From positions 1-64,000 of the forward strand of contig NZ_SJNZ01000015.1 in NCBI RefSeq assembly GCF_004331155.1: a stretch of 64,000 nt of DNA, written 5' to 3'. This document shows positions 18,896-28,276 of the stretch, in pieces. This DNA comes from Acinetobacter terrestris (GTDB lineage Bacteria; Pseudomonadota; Gammaproteobacteria; Pseudomonadales; Moraxellaceae). The notes under the pieces were generated by a model. The model did no database searches and was not told the DNA's origin. It saw only the letters and a list, made by a program, of their open reading frames with translations. The translations under genes were made by a program, and so were the position numbers. Each line of letters starts with the position of its first letter. Position 1 is the stretch's first letter.

Positions 18896-20515
18896 TTAAA
18901 CAAACTGCAAGAACAGCCAGAACAAACCACCCGATAAACAGATTGTGGCAGGTAAAGTGAAGATCCATGCGGATAGAATGGTTTTCACCGTCGCAAAGTT
19001 TAGCCCCGATTTATTGGCCACCATGGTACCTGCAACCGCACTGTTCAGAACGTGGGTAGTCGATACTGGCATACCAAAACCATCCGCCGCAGCAATGGTC
19101 GACATCGCAACAAGTTCTGCTGACATGCCCTGACCAAAGGTCATGTGGTCTTTACCAATACGTTCACCCACAGTCACCACAATACGTTTCCAGCCCACCA
19201 TTGTTCCAAGGCCGAGTGCAAGTGCAACTGCCACTTTCACCCAAGTTGGAATGTATTGCAGGAATGAATCTAAATTGTCGCGATATGCTTTCACTGTCTC
19301 GGTTTGCTCGGCTGACATTGCAGGCAACTGTTCAGCTTTATCTAAACGCTTAAATGCCGTGGTACTTAAGTACATGTCATTGCGGATGATTGAAACTTCA
19401 GTTTCTGGAATGTCTTTTAAATCATCATATTGCGCTACACGATCACCCAAATGTTCCGACAAGCTTGCCAAAGCAGGCACCACTTCTGGTGACATCTCTT
19501 TGGTTTGAATATAACGGGTCAAGACTTGGCGCGCTTCGCCATCTGGAATGTCTGAATGATTGGCATAAATAGCGGTCGCTGCCTGACTAGATAACTGATC
19601 AAACGATTGAATATGTTGTTGATCTAGATTTTTATTTAAAGAATAAGCTAGCGGTACAACACCAATCAGGATGAGCATAATCAAGCCCATGCCTTTTTGA
19701 CCATCGTTTGATCCATGTGCAAAACTTACACCGGTACAGGTGAAAATCAGGATGGCACGAATTAAAGGCGGTGGTGGCTTATTGCCTTCAGGCGGTTGAA
19801 AAAGTTCGACCTGTTTTTTGAAAACTTTTTTCACTAAAATAAACAAGATAGCCGCGAAAGCAAAACCGATTAAAGGTGAAAACAACAAGGCTTTACCGAC
19901 TTTAATCACTTGGTCCATGTCCACACCACTGGCACCATTACCCATGTGCAGGATGTAGTTCATAATGCCCACACCTAAAATCGAACCGATTAAAGTATGT
20001 GAACTTGACGCTGGAATACCCAGAAACCAGGTACCCAAATTCCAGAGAATGGCGGCAATCAGCATGGCGAAAACCATGGCGAAACCTGCGCCAGAGCTGA
20101 CATTCATGATCAGCTCGACTGGCAATAAGGCAATGATACCGTAGGCCACTGCCCCACTTGCAACCATCACCCCAAGGAAATTACAAAAACCGGCCCACAT
20201 CACAGCAACAGGTGCAGACAAGGCATTGGTATAAATGACCGTTGCTACCGCATTGGCAGTGTCATGAAAACCATTAACAAATTCAAAGCCTAAAGCGATG
20301 AACAACGCAGTCGCTAAAAGAATAACCGAATATAAACTTAAGGTTGGAACATGGGCCAAATCGGTTGAAAGTTGAAAGCCGATGTACACCAAAGTAGAAA
20401 TAATGACCGTAAAAAACACCGGCATAAAAAATTTCGGTGTAGGAACATGCACATTCGTCGATTTCGCTGATGCTGATGGCACCTGATCTTGGACGGGAGG
20501 AATATTAGAATTCAT
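18896..20515 (-). CDS. pitA: low-affinity inorganic phosphate transporter (Pit family)
   Basis: A 539-residue integral membrane symporter for metal-phosphate complexes. Both family signature repeats are visible: GFEFVNGFHDTANAVATVIYT near 78-98 and GVSFAHGSNDGQKGMG near 267-282, with GIPASSSHTLIGSILG and GMPVSTTHVLNSAVAG in matching halves. A central soluble insert of about 125 residues (roughly 300-430, QIQTKEM-type helical region) separates the two halves. A PHO box lies 50 bases upstream, implying induction by phosphate starvation through PhoB. Confidence 0.93.
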   Translation of the reverse strand: MNSNIPPVQDQVPSASAKSTNVHVPTPKFFMPVFFTVIISTLVYIGFQLSTDLAHVPTLSLYSVILLATALFIALGFEFVNGFHDTANAVATVIYTNALSAPVAVMWAGFCNFLGVMVASGAVAYGIIALLPVELIMNVSSGAGFAMVFAMLIAAILWNLGTWFLGIPASSSHTLIGSILGVGIMNYILHMGNGASGVDMDQVIKVGKALLFSPLIGFAFAAILFILVKKVFKKQVELFQPPEGNKPPPPLIRAILIFTCTGVSFAHGSNDGQKGMGLIMLILIGVVPLAYSLNKNLDQQHIQSFDQLSSQAATAIYANHSDIPDGEARQVLTRYIQTKEMSPEVVPALASLSEHLGDRVAQYDDLKDIPETEVSIIRNDMYLSTTAFKRLDKAEQLPAMSAEQTETVKAYRDNLDSFLQYIPTWVKVAVALALGLGTMVGWKRIVVTVGERIGKDHMTFGQGMSAELVAMSTIAAADGFGMPVSTTHVLNSAVAGTMVANKSGLNFATVKTILSAWIFTLPATICLSGGLFWLFLQFV

Positions 20516-20527
20516 GCAGACGGTTCA

Positions 20528-20549
20528 AGGGGATAATAAAATCCCCTTA
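20528..20549 (-). promoter_or_regulatory. hairpin in the pitA leader
   Basis: AAGGGGAT / ATCCCCTT forms an 8-bp stem with a six-base loop, ending 13 bases before the pitA ATG. Read on the minus strand, the purine-rich arms are the only Shine-Dalgarno candidates, so folding could hide or position the ribosome site. Confidence 0.4.
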
Positions 20550-20564
20550 TTGTTCAATTTAATT

Positions 20565-20582
20565 GTGACAATTATATGACAA
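20565..20582 (-). promoter_or_regulatory. PHO box upstream of pitA
   Basis: On the minus strand the sequence is TTGTCATATAATTGTCAC: two 7-bp TTGTCA(T/C) repeats separated by four bases. This matches the PhoB consensus (CTGTCAT, A/T-rich spacer, CTGTCAC) at all but the two first C positions. A further GTGACAG motif lies immediately upstream. Confidence 0.8.
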
Positions 20583-20944
20583 ACAGCTGTCACATAAAGC
20601 CAAATTTTAACAATTGAGCTAATTTAAATCACTCCGCTTTATCTTGGGGGAGCTGAACTGTTTTAAATCCATCATTTTAAAATATTTAAAGCCCAGAATA
20701 GTTTGTGCCTCAATATTTCAAAGTACCTGGATCATGCATAAAAAATCTTTCCAATCATCCAATCACTCAACTTTTTCTTATCTATGCTGAATGCTAAGGT
20801 TTTTATATTTCAATTCGATGAAAAATTCGGCACAAATGAACTTATTTTAAGCCGTGCTTAACTAAGTCAGCTGAATATTCCTCAAAGGCAGTGTAATTCT
20901 GCTAAAATAATGTCCATTTGTATTCCATCGGATTGGGGTTATTT
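20583..20944. other. pitA-metH divergent intergenic region
   Basis: The rest of this AT-rich spacer should carry the metH promoter. I found no cobalamin or SAM riboswitch signature and no TGAA-N4-TTCA MetR site by eye. Confidence 0.4.
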
Positions 20945-23900
20945 ATGTCCACGCTTGCCACCCTGAAAGAGCTTCTCGCCAAACGCATCCTGATTATTGA
21001 CGGTGCCATGGGTACCATGATTCAACGCCATAAACTAGAAGAAGCGGATTATCGTGGTGAGCGTTTTGCTGACTGGGCATCTGACCTAAAAGGCAACAAT
21101 GACCTTTTAGTCCTTACTCAACCGCAGATTATTCAAGGTATTCACGAAGCTTATCTGGATGCCGGTGCAGACATTATTGAAACCAACAGCTTTAACGGCA
21201 CACGTGTTTCAATGTCTGACTACCACATGGAAGATCTGGTTCCGGAAATTAACCGTGAAGCCGCGCGTATTGCCAAAGCGGCTTGTGAAAAATACTCAAC
21301 ACCCGACAAACCGCGTTTTGTTGCCGGGGTGCTTGGACCGACATCTCGTACCTGTTCAATTTCACCAAATGTAAATGATCCGGCATTTCGTAACATTACC
21401 TTTGATGAACTGGTCGCTAACTATATTGAAGCAGCACATGCCTTAATTGAAGGCGGTGTGGATATTCTGCTCATTGAAACTGTGTTCGATACCCTGAACT
21501 GTAAAGCGGCTATTTTTGCAGTCAAAGAAGTCTTTAACCAGCTCGGTTATGAATTGCCGTTGATGATTTCCGGCACCATCACCGATGCTTCAGGTCGTAC
21601 CCTGACCGGCCAGACTGCTGAAGCGTTCTGGAACTCGGTTCGTCATGGCGACTTGCTATCTATCGGCTTTAACTGTGCCTTGGGTGCAGATGCGATGCGT
21701 CCGCACGTTAAAACCGTTGCAGATGTGGCCAATACCTTTATTTCAGCGCATCCAAACGCAGGCTTACCCAATGCTTTCGGTGGTTATGATGAAACCCCTG
21801 AACAAACTGCAGCATTCCTTAAAGAATTTGCAGAAAGTGGCTTGATCAATATCACGGGCGGTTGCTGTGGTACAACTCCGGATCATATCCGTGCCATCTA
21901 CAATGCAGTAAAAGACATTGCGCCGCGTCAGATTCCTGAGATTAAACCGGCTTGCCGCCTTTCAGGTTTAGAGCCGTTCAACATTGATGAAAATTCCCTG
22001 TTCGTTAACGTGGGTGAACGTACCAACGTAACCGGTTCTAAAAAATTCGCCCGTCTGATTCGTGAAGAAAACTATACCGAAGCTTTAGAAGTTGCCTTGG
22101 ATCAAGTCCAAGGTGGTGCGCAGATTGTCGACATCAACATGGATGAAGGCATGCTGGATTCGCAAGCTGCGATGGTGAAATTCCTGAACCTGATTGCGTC
22201 TGAACCGGATATTTCCCGTGTGCCATTAATGATTGACTCATCGAAATGGGAAATTATTGAAGCGGGTTTAAAATGTGTACAAGGTAAACCGGTTGTAAAC
22301 TCGATTTCCTTAAAAGAAGGTTATGACGAGTTCGTACACAAAGCACGCCTATGCCGTCAGTATGGTGCAGCGGTTATTGTGATGGCATTTGACGAAGATG
22401 GTCAGGCCGACACCGCTGCGCGTAAACGTGAAATCTGTAAGCGTTCTTATGATGTATTGGTCAATGACGTGGGCTTCCCTGCCGAGGATATTATTTTTGA
22501 CCCGAACGTATTTGCAATTGCAACCGGTATTGAAGAACACAACAACTACGCAGTCGATTTCATTGAAGCAACCGGTTGGATTAAACAAAACCTGCCACAT
22601 GCGATGATTTCTGGCGGTGTATCCAACGTATCTTTCTCTTTCCGGGGTAACGAACCAGTTCGTGAAGCCATTCATGCCGTCTTCTTGTACCATGCCATTC
22701 AAAAAGGCATGACCATGGGGATTGTAAATGCCGGTCAATTGGCGATTTATGATGACATCCCGGCTGAATTAAAAGCTGCGGTTGAAGATGTTGTACTGAA
22801 TCAAAAACAAGGTGAAAGCGGTCAGGATGCCACTGAAAGATTACTTGAAATTGCGGAACAATACCGTGGCAAAGGCGGTGCTCAGCGCGAAGCGGAAAAT
22901 CTGGAATGGCGTGAACAGTCTGTTGAAAAACGTCTTGAATATGCACTGGTTAAAGGTATCACCGCTTATATTGATGTCGATACTGAAGAAGCGCGCTTAA
23001 AAGCTGTGCGTCCTTTAGATGTGATTGAAGGTCCGTTGATGTCGGGCATGAACGTGGTCGGTGACTTATTCGGTGCAGGTAAAATGTTCCTGCCGCAAGT
23101 GGTGAAATCTGCCCGTGTAATGAAACAAGCCGTAGCCTGGTTGAACCCGTACATCGAAGCAGGAAAAACCGCAGGTCAAACCAAAGGGAAAATCCTGATG
23201 GCGACTGTTAAAGGTGACGTGCACGATATTGGTAAAAATATTGTGGGCGTAGTGCTCGGTTGTAACGGTTATGACATCGTTGACCTTGGCGTAATGGTGC
23301 CTGCAGAAAAAATCCTGCAAACCGCAATTGATGAAAAAGTCGATATTATTGGTTTATCCGGTTTGATTACACCGTCACTGGATGAAATGGTCTTTGTTGC
23401 CAAAGAAATGCAGCGTAAAGGTTTCCATGTACCGTTAATGATTGGTGGTGCAACCACTTCTAAAGCGCATACCGCAGTAAAAATTGACCCGCAATATTCA
23501 AATGATGCGGTGATTTATGTTGCAGATGCTTCACGTGCAGTTGGTGTTGCGACTTCACTGCTTTCACCTGAAATGAAACCTGAGTTCATTAAAGGTTATC
23601 GTGAAGAATATGCCAAAGTGCGTGAGCGTATTGCCAACAAGCAACCAAAAGCAGCAAAACTGTCTTATGCAGCTTCAATTGCCAATGGCGTGAAAATTGA
23701 CTGGACCAACTATGTGCCGCCTAAGCCAAATGTGCTGGGTCAGCACGTTCTGAAAAATTATCCGCTTGAAACTTTAGTGCCTTATTTTGACTGGACACCG
23801 TTCTTTATCTCATGGAGTTTGGCAGGCAAATTCCCTGCGATTCTGACAGATGAAGTGGTCGGTGAAGCAGCGACTGATTTGTACGAACAAGCGCAAATTA

Positions 23901-24637
23901 TGCTGAAAGATATTGTTGAGAACAAGCGTTTTGATGCACGCGCCGTGTTTAGTCTTGCTCCTGCAAAACGTACCGGTGCAGATACGGTTTCGATTTTTGA
24001 TGAAAATCAAACTGCAACACATAAGTTCGAGCATACCCGTCAGCAGTCAGACAAAGTTTCAGGTAAACCGAACTTCTCATTGGCAGACTTTATTGCGCCT
24101 GAAGATACCAAGCTAGAAGATTACTTGGGTGGTTTCACCGTATCGATTTTTGGTGCGGAAGAAATGGCGCATGAATACAAAGCCAAAGGCGATGATTATT
24201 CTGCAATTTTGGCGCAATCTTTAGGTGACCGTTTTGCAGAAGCTTTTGCTGAGCATTTGCATGAACGTATTCGTAAAGAGTTTTGGGGCTATCAAGTGTC
24301 TGAACAGTTGTCGAATGATGAACTGATTAAAGAGAAGTATGTCGGGATTCGTCCTGCACCGGGTTACCCTGCCTGCCCTGAACATTCTGAAAAAGCCACC
24401 TTGTTTAGCTGGTTAGATTCAACCAATGCGATTGGTACTGAACTGACTTCAAGCTTTGCAATGTGGCCACCTTCAAGTGTCAGCGGTTTCTATTACAGCA
24501 ATCCGCAGTCTGAATACTTTAATGTCGGCAAGATTGCGCAGGATCAGTTGGATAGTTATGCAGAGCGTAAAGGCTGGTCAATGGATGAAGCGAAGCGTTG
24601 GTTGATGCCAAACTTGGATGATTCGATTGATATTTAA
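20945..24637 (+). CDS. metH: cobalamin-dependent methionine synthase
   Basis: Transfers a methyl group from 5-methyltetrahydrofolate to homocysteine through enzyme-bound B12. The 1230 residues carry the full four-module order: homocysteine/zinc domain (about 1-330, [14 protein letters not shown], cysteines in FNCALGA and GGCCGTTP), pterin domain (about 350-620, [11 protein letters not shown]), B12 module (about 650-890, [14 protein letters not shown] with the axial histidine) and activation domain (about 900-1225, with [12 protein letters not shown] for SAM). ATG 20945 follows GGGG; an upstream TTG at 20918 would add nine unsupported residues. Strong, even codon use and complete motifs indicate an active enzyme. 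Confidence 0.97.
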   Translation: MSTLATLKELLAKRILIIDGAMGTMIQRHKLEEADYRGERFADWASDLKGNNDLLVLTQPQIIQGIHEAYLDAGADIIETNSFNGTRVSMSDYHMEDLVPEINREAARIAKAACEKYSTPDKPRFVAGVLGPTSRTCSISPNVNDPAFRNITFDELVANYIEAAHALIEGGVDILLIETVFDTLNCKAAIFAVKEVFNQLGYELPLMISGTITDASGRTLTGQTAEAFWNSVRHGDLLSIGFNCALGADAMRPHVKTVADVANTFISAHPNAGLPNAFGGYDETPEQTAAFLKEFAESGLINITGGCCGTTPDHIRAIYNAVKDIAPRQIPEIKPACRLSGLEPFNIDENSLFVNVGERTNVTGSKKFARLIREENYTEALEVALDQVQGGAQIVDINMDEGMLDSQAAMVKFLNLIASEPDISRVPLMIDSSKWEIIEAGLKCVQGKPVVNSISLKEGYDEFVHKARLCRQYGAAVIVMAFDEDGQADTAARKREICKRSYDVLVNDVGFPAEDIIFDPNVFAIATGIEEHNNYAVDFIEATGWIKQNLPHAMISGGVSNVSFSFRGNEPVREAIHAVFLYHAIQKGMTMGIVNAGQLAIYDDIPAELKAAVEDVVLNQKQGESGQDATERLLEIAEQYRGKGGAQREAENLEWREQSVEKRLEYALVKGITAYIDVDTEEARLKAVRPLDVIEGPLMSGMNVVGDLFGAGKMFLPQVVKSARVMKQAVAWLNPYIEAGKTAGQTKGKILMATVKGDVHDIGKNIVGVVLGCNGYDIVDLGVMVPAEKILQTAIDEKVDIIGLSGLITPSLDEMVFVAKEMQRKGFHVPLMIGGATTSKAHTAVKIDPQYSNDAVIYVADASRAVGVATSLLSPEMKPEFIKGYREEYAKVRERIANKQPKAAKLSYAASIANGVKIDWTNYVPPKPNVLGQHVLKNYPLETLVPYFDWTPFFISWSLAGKFPAILTDEVVGEAATDLYEQAQIMLKDIVENKRFDARAVFSLAPAKRTGADTVSIFDENQTATHKFEHTRQQSDKVSGKPNFSLADFIAPEDTKLEDYLGGFTVSIFGAEEMAHEYKAKGDDYSAILAQSLGDRFAEAFAEHLHERIRKEFWGYQVSEQLSNDELIKEKYVGIRPAPGYPACPEHSEKATLFSWLDSTNAIGTELTSSFAMWPPSSVSGFYYSNPQSEYFNVGKIAQDQLDSYAERKGWSMDEAKRWLMPNLDDSIDI

Positions 24638-24651
24638 GGCTTTTAAGATGT

Positions 24652-24688
24652 AAAAAAACCCCTCACATGAGGGGGTTTCTTTTTTTAA
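24652..24688 (+). terminator. terminator downstream of metH
   Basis: AACCCCTCA pairs with TGAGGGGGTT over a short loop and is followed by a long T run. Confidence 0.8.
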
Positions 24689-24695
24689 TCTCCCT

Positions 24696-24721
24696 AAATC
24701 CCTCTTTAAAAAGAGGGATTT
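24696..24721. repeat. REP-like palindrome
   Basis: A perfect 12-bp inverted repeat AAATCCCTCTTT / AAAGAGGGATTT with a two-base centre, preceded by CTCCCT. Core sequence is similar to the elements at 18663-18780. Confidence 0.6.
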
Positions 24722-24811
24722 TGCCATGTGATTAGATGAATTACGTGTGTAGTGGTTTAATGAAGTTGGACACCAACTTAGGTGATAATGTATTCACCAA
24801 AGAGGTGCTCA

Positions 24812-25117
24812 ATGAGAACAAGACGAACATTCACTCCAGAATTCAAACTAGAAGCAGCAAGCCTTGTACTTAATCAAGGCTATTCAATTACACAAGCTTG
24901 TCGTGCTTTAGATATTGGACAAACAGCATTAAAACGTTAGGTTGATCAACTCCAATTTGAACGAACAGGCCAATCTCCAACAACGCCTGCTTTAACGGCT
25001 GAACAAAGAGAAATACAACAACTTAAGACTCGTATTCATCAACTCGAGCAGGAGAAGATGATTCTAAAAAAGGCTACAGCTCTCTTAATGTCAGACGAAT
25101 TCAAACATATGCGTTGA
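24812..25117 (+). pseudogene. IS3-family OrfA, interrupted by a nonsense codon
   Basis: The frame encodes an HTH protein starting MRTRRTFTPEFKLEAASLVL, with a leucine-zipper-like end (LKTRIHQLEQEKMILKKA). An in-frame TAG at 24938-24940 sits after QTALKR where the family normally has tryptophan (TGG to TAG, one base), splitting the 101-codon frame after 42 residues. The slippage motif AAAAAAG at 25066-25072 is intact, so only read-through of the TAG would still allow production of the OrfAB fusion. Confidence 0.85.
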
Positions 25118-25985
25118 TTGATCAATTAAGAAAGCGAAGCCCTGTTAAAGTACTCTGTCGTGCATTTGGTATACTTCGTTCAAGCTACTATGATTATCGT
25201 GCAACACGTAAAAGCCGAAGTTCAGATCGTACTAAGCTTAATGCCATGATCCATAGCCTATTTAAGCAAAGTCGTTGTTCCCTCGGTAGTCGTGGTATGC
25301 GGTACATGCTGTTGAATCAAGGGATTAAGATTGGGCGCTATTTGGTACGTAAGCTGATGCGTGAATCAGGTCTTATTTCCAAACAGCGAAAGAAGCATCG
25401 ATATCAAAACACTGTGGATGAAACTATTCTTGTACCAAATACTTTGAATAGACAATTTAAACCTGCTTACCCCAACCATGTTTGGAGCAGTGATATCACA
25501 TATATTTGGACAGGTAAGACTTGGGCTTATCTTGCGGTTGTGCTTGATCTGTATGCTCGTCGAGTGATTGGTTGGTCTATGTCGGCACAAGCAAATCAGC
25601 ATTTAGTGCTTAAGGCATTAGATGAAGCATGGCATCGTAGAGGTAAACCAGCTGGAGTTATATTTCACTCCGACCAAGGCAGCCAATATAAAAGCCTCCT
25701 AGTTCGGCAGAGATTGAAAAGTTACGCCATACAACAAAGTATGAGTCGCAAAGGTCTTGCGCAGTATACTGCTCATGGGATAATGCTCCAACAGAACGAC
25801 TATTTAGAAGTCTCAAGACTGAGTGGATTCCTAAACTAGGTTATCATTCAATTGAGGAAGCAAAACTAGATATAGGGCTGTATCTGATGGAATACTACAA
25901 TCGGATACGACCACATCAATTTAATAATGGTATCAGCCCTTTTGCAGCTGAACAAAAACTTAAAACTGTGTCCAATATTTGTTGA
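25074..25985 (+). pseudogene. IS3-family OrfB integrase, frameshifted
   Basis: The DDE integrase is open from the slippage region through the first aspartate (VWSSDITYIWT) and second (FHSDQGSQYKS). After MSRKG near 25755 the expected NCWDNAPTER is disrupted: 26 bases stand where the family has about 12, a net +14 that shifts frame and stops at 25839. The catalytic glutamate (APTERLFRSLKTEW) and the C-terminal region continue in another frame to TGA at 25985 (ending KLKTVSNIC). The product as encoded lacks the third catalytic residue. Start is approximate because translation depends on frameshifting. Confidence 0.85.
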
Positions 25986-26029
25986 CCACTACAGACTGCC
26001 ATCACACTCAATAATTAAATTTGCTTAAC

Positions 26030-26066
26030 CCTCACCCCAGCCCTCTCCCATAGGGAGAGGTACTTT
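26030..26066. repeat. REP-like palindrome
   Basis: AACCCTCACCCCAGCCCTCTCCC followed by TAGGGAGAGG makes a palindrome of the same family as 18663-18780. It lies between the decayed IS and the dihydroxyacetone kinase gene. Confidence 0.6.
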
Positions 26067-26200
26067 TAGCCACCCATCAACCAGAAATCCGTTTTTTAAC
26101 AGCTTAAAACCTTATTTTTTAGATAAGCTTTATCAGACTAAATGATTATATAATACGAAATATTTATTCTTCTCCCCTATACATGCTCGTTGGTGTTTCA

Positions 26201-27931
26201 ATGAAAAAATTAATGAACGGTGCTGAAAACATCGTTGTCGAAATGTGTAAAGGTTTTGTCCTGGCACACCCTGAACTCGCATTCAATGAATCATCTAAAA
26301 TTATTTCACGTAAAGAAAAACACCAAAACGTGGCTTTAATCAGTGGCGGTGGTAGCGGTCATGAACCAGCACATGCTGGCTTTGTGGGACAAGGCATGCT
26401 GGATGCTGCGGTTTGCGGCGATGTATTTGCTTCCCCTTCTCAAATTCAAGTCTATAAAGCTTTGCAGCAAGTTGCTTCTGACAAAGGCGTACTGATGATT
26501 ATTAAAAACTATTCTGGTGATATGATGAATTTCCAGAATGGCGCTGCGCTTGCTGTCGATGATGGCATTCAAGTGGATTACGTCAAAGTTGCCGATGATA
26601 TTGCAGTCAAAGACAGCTTATACACTGTAGGCCGTCGTGGTGTTGCCGGTACGGTATTTGTCCATAAAATCGCTGGTGCAGCCGCATCAAAAGGCTATGA
26701 CTTAGTGCGCGTCAAAGAAATCGCACAAAAAGCTGCGAACAATGTCACCAGCTTAGGCTTTGCCTTTAACTCATGTACCGTGCCTGCCAAAGGAACCCCC
26801 ACCTTTACCTTGGCTGATGATGAAATGGAATATGGCGTGGGCATTCACGGTGAACCAGGTATTCGCCGTGAAAAAATCCTGTCATCGAATGAATTAGCGC
26901 AGCGCATTGTCGATGACCTGTTCCTCGATCGTCCTGATTTAAGCGAAGTTGCAGTGCTCATTAATGGTTTTGGTGCAACCCCAACACAAGAACTGTATCT
27001 GTTCAACCAAGACGTGTGCCAACAGTTAGTGAAAAAAGGAATTCAAATTTACCGTACCTTTGTCGGTAACTATATGACCAGTATCGATATGGCGGGTGCA
27101 TCCGTTTCGTTACTTGCTTTGGACGATGAACTGAAAAGCTATTTAGATGCACCTGCCAACACCCCTGCTTTTAAAATGGATGGTTCGGCCACCCTTCCCA
27201 TTGAATTTGCAAGAGACAATTCAAAGGTGGAAGGTACATTAAATGTAGATATTGAAACACATGCAGAACATGCCGAAATTGTGAATGAACAATTTACGAT
27301 TGAAAATATGCGCTATGTAATCGATGTGATGAGTGCATGCATCATTAAAAATGAAGTGCCATTTTGTGAACTCGATGCCCATGCAGGTGATGGCGACTTT
27401 GGGATGAGTGTGGCCAAAGGCTTTAAACAGCTTAAACGTCAATGGGACGCGCTTGTGCAATATCAACACATGGATGAATTCTTGTTGAACTGCTCAATCA
27501 TCATTATGGAACATTGTGGTGGTGCTTCAGGCCCGATTTGGGGTTCAGCTTTCCGTGCCGCTAGTAAGTCAATTAAAGACAAAGCAACTCTATCCGTTGC
27601 CGACTTTGCCACAATGCTGCAAGACGCAGTGAAAGGTATTCAAATTACAGGTGAGCGTTCATTTGGGCGAGGTGCTGTGGTTGGCGATAAGACATTAATC
27701 GATGCATTGGTTCCTTGTGCCGATGCATGGTCAACAAACACAGATAAAAAATTTAAAGAAAACTTTGTATTAGGCGCACAGGCTGCTGTTCAAGGTGCGG
27801 AATCGACCAAAGACATCGTTGCACGCATGGGTCGTGCAGGCACAGTCGGTGACCGAAGCTTAGGTTACCCTGATGCAGGGGCGCATGGTTTAGGTGTGAT
27901 CTTTAGCGATATTGCGGAACATATTAAGTAG
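26201..27931 (+). CDS. ATP-dependent dihydroxyacetone kinase (DhaK-DhaL fusion)
   Basis: Phosphorylates dihydroxyacetone with ATP. The 576-residue protein joins a DhaK domain (about 1-330: SGGGSGHEPAHAGFVG, and GIHGEPGIRR with the histidine that holds the substrate covalently) to a DhaL domain (about 365-575: DAHAGDGDFG with the metal-binding aspartates, then GGASGPIWGSAFR and MGRAGTVGDRSLGYPDAGA). The single-chain form implies ATP use, not the PTS-dependent DhaM route. ATG 26201 gives the typical MKKLMNGAENIV start; an in-frame ATG at 26183 would add six residues. No glycerol dehydrogenase is adjacent. Confidence 0.93.
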   Translation: MKKLMNGAENIVVEMCKGFVLAHPELAFNESSKIISRKEKHQNVALISGGGSGHEPAHAGFVGQGMLDAAVCGDVFASPSQIQVYKALQQVASDKGVLMIIKNYSGDMMNFQNGAALAVDDGIQVDYVKVADDIAVKDSLYTVGRRGVAGTVFVHKIAGAAASKGYDLVRVKEIAQKAANNVTSLGFAFNSCTVPAKGTPTFTLADDEMEYGVGIHGEPGIRREKILSSNELAQRIVDDLFLDRPDLSEVAVLINGFGATPTQELYLFNQDVCQQLVKKGIQIYRTFVGNYMTSIDMAGASVSLLALDDELKSYLDAPANTPAFKMDGSATLPIEFARDNSKVEGTLNVDIETHAEHAEIVNEQFTIENMRYVIDVMSACIIKNEVPFCELDAHAGDGDFGMSVAKGFKQLKRQWDALVQYQHMDEFLLNCSIIIMEHCGGASGPIWGSAFRAASKSIKDKATLSVADFATMLQDAVKGIQITGERSFGRGAVVGDKTLIDALVPCADAWSTNTDKKFKENFVLGAQAAVQGAESTKDIVARMGRAGTVGDRSLGYPDAGAHGLGVIFSDIAEHIK

Positions 27932-27950
27932 TCACTATAAGATAATATCC

Positions 27951-27982
27951 AAAAAGCATCGGATTAATTCGGTGCTTTTTTA
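27951..27982 (+). terminator. terminator downstream of the dihydroxyacetone kinase
   Basis: AAAAAGCATCG pairs with CGGTGCTTTTT (one G-U pair) and is followed by T residues. Confidence 0.75.
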
Positions 27983-28276
27983 TTCCAAAATAATGCCCTA
28001 TGCTCGAATTCTAAGCCTTTATTTATAATCTGTAGATCCATCGTCACACTCAAGGTTCAAATTCATAGCAAGATAATAAAATCCACAATGAAATTTAACA
28101 AAGGGTTCTGCCGACAAAATGCTAAACCTAAAATTTGATGACGGCGATTGCTTTAAAACCTAATGCAAGAAAGACCTAGAAGGATTTTTTAATTTTAAAT
28201 AACTATTTAGAAATCAGCTAAAGAACACCTTATAAACCCGAATATCTCTATCGATGAACTCAAACAACATTCCCAA
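27983..28276. other. intergenic region without visible features
   Basis: Convergent spacer between the kinase terminator and the diguanylate cyclase stop. I see no coding frame, structured RNA or repeat. Confidence 0.4.

Larger units (their letters stand above)
24748..25993 (+). mobile_element. decayed IS3-family insertion sequence
   Basis: A 1246-bp element bounded by imperfect terminal inverted repeats that both begin TGTAGTGGT and contain TTGGACAC about 19 bases in (24748-24774 and 25967-25993). It encodes orfA and orfB with an A6G slippage motif (25066-25072) between the frames, typical for the family. No target duplication is visible: the flanks are GTG on the left and GAC on the right. 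Both reading frames are damaged, so it should not move on its own. Confidence 0.9.

Noticed and set aside
20583..20944. cobalamin or SAM riboswitch before metH
   Set aside because: No B12-box or SAM-type conserved core found by eye in the spacer.
22349..22738. 129-codon open frame antisense to metH
   Set aside because: Shadow of the pterin domain of MetH; no Shine-Dalgarno or recognisable family.
24745..25996. target-site duplication of the IS3-family element
   Set aside because: The three bases on each side (GTG and GAC) do not match, nor do shifted versions.
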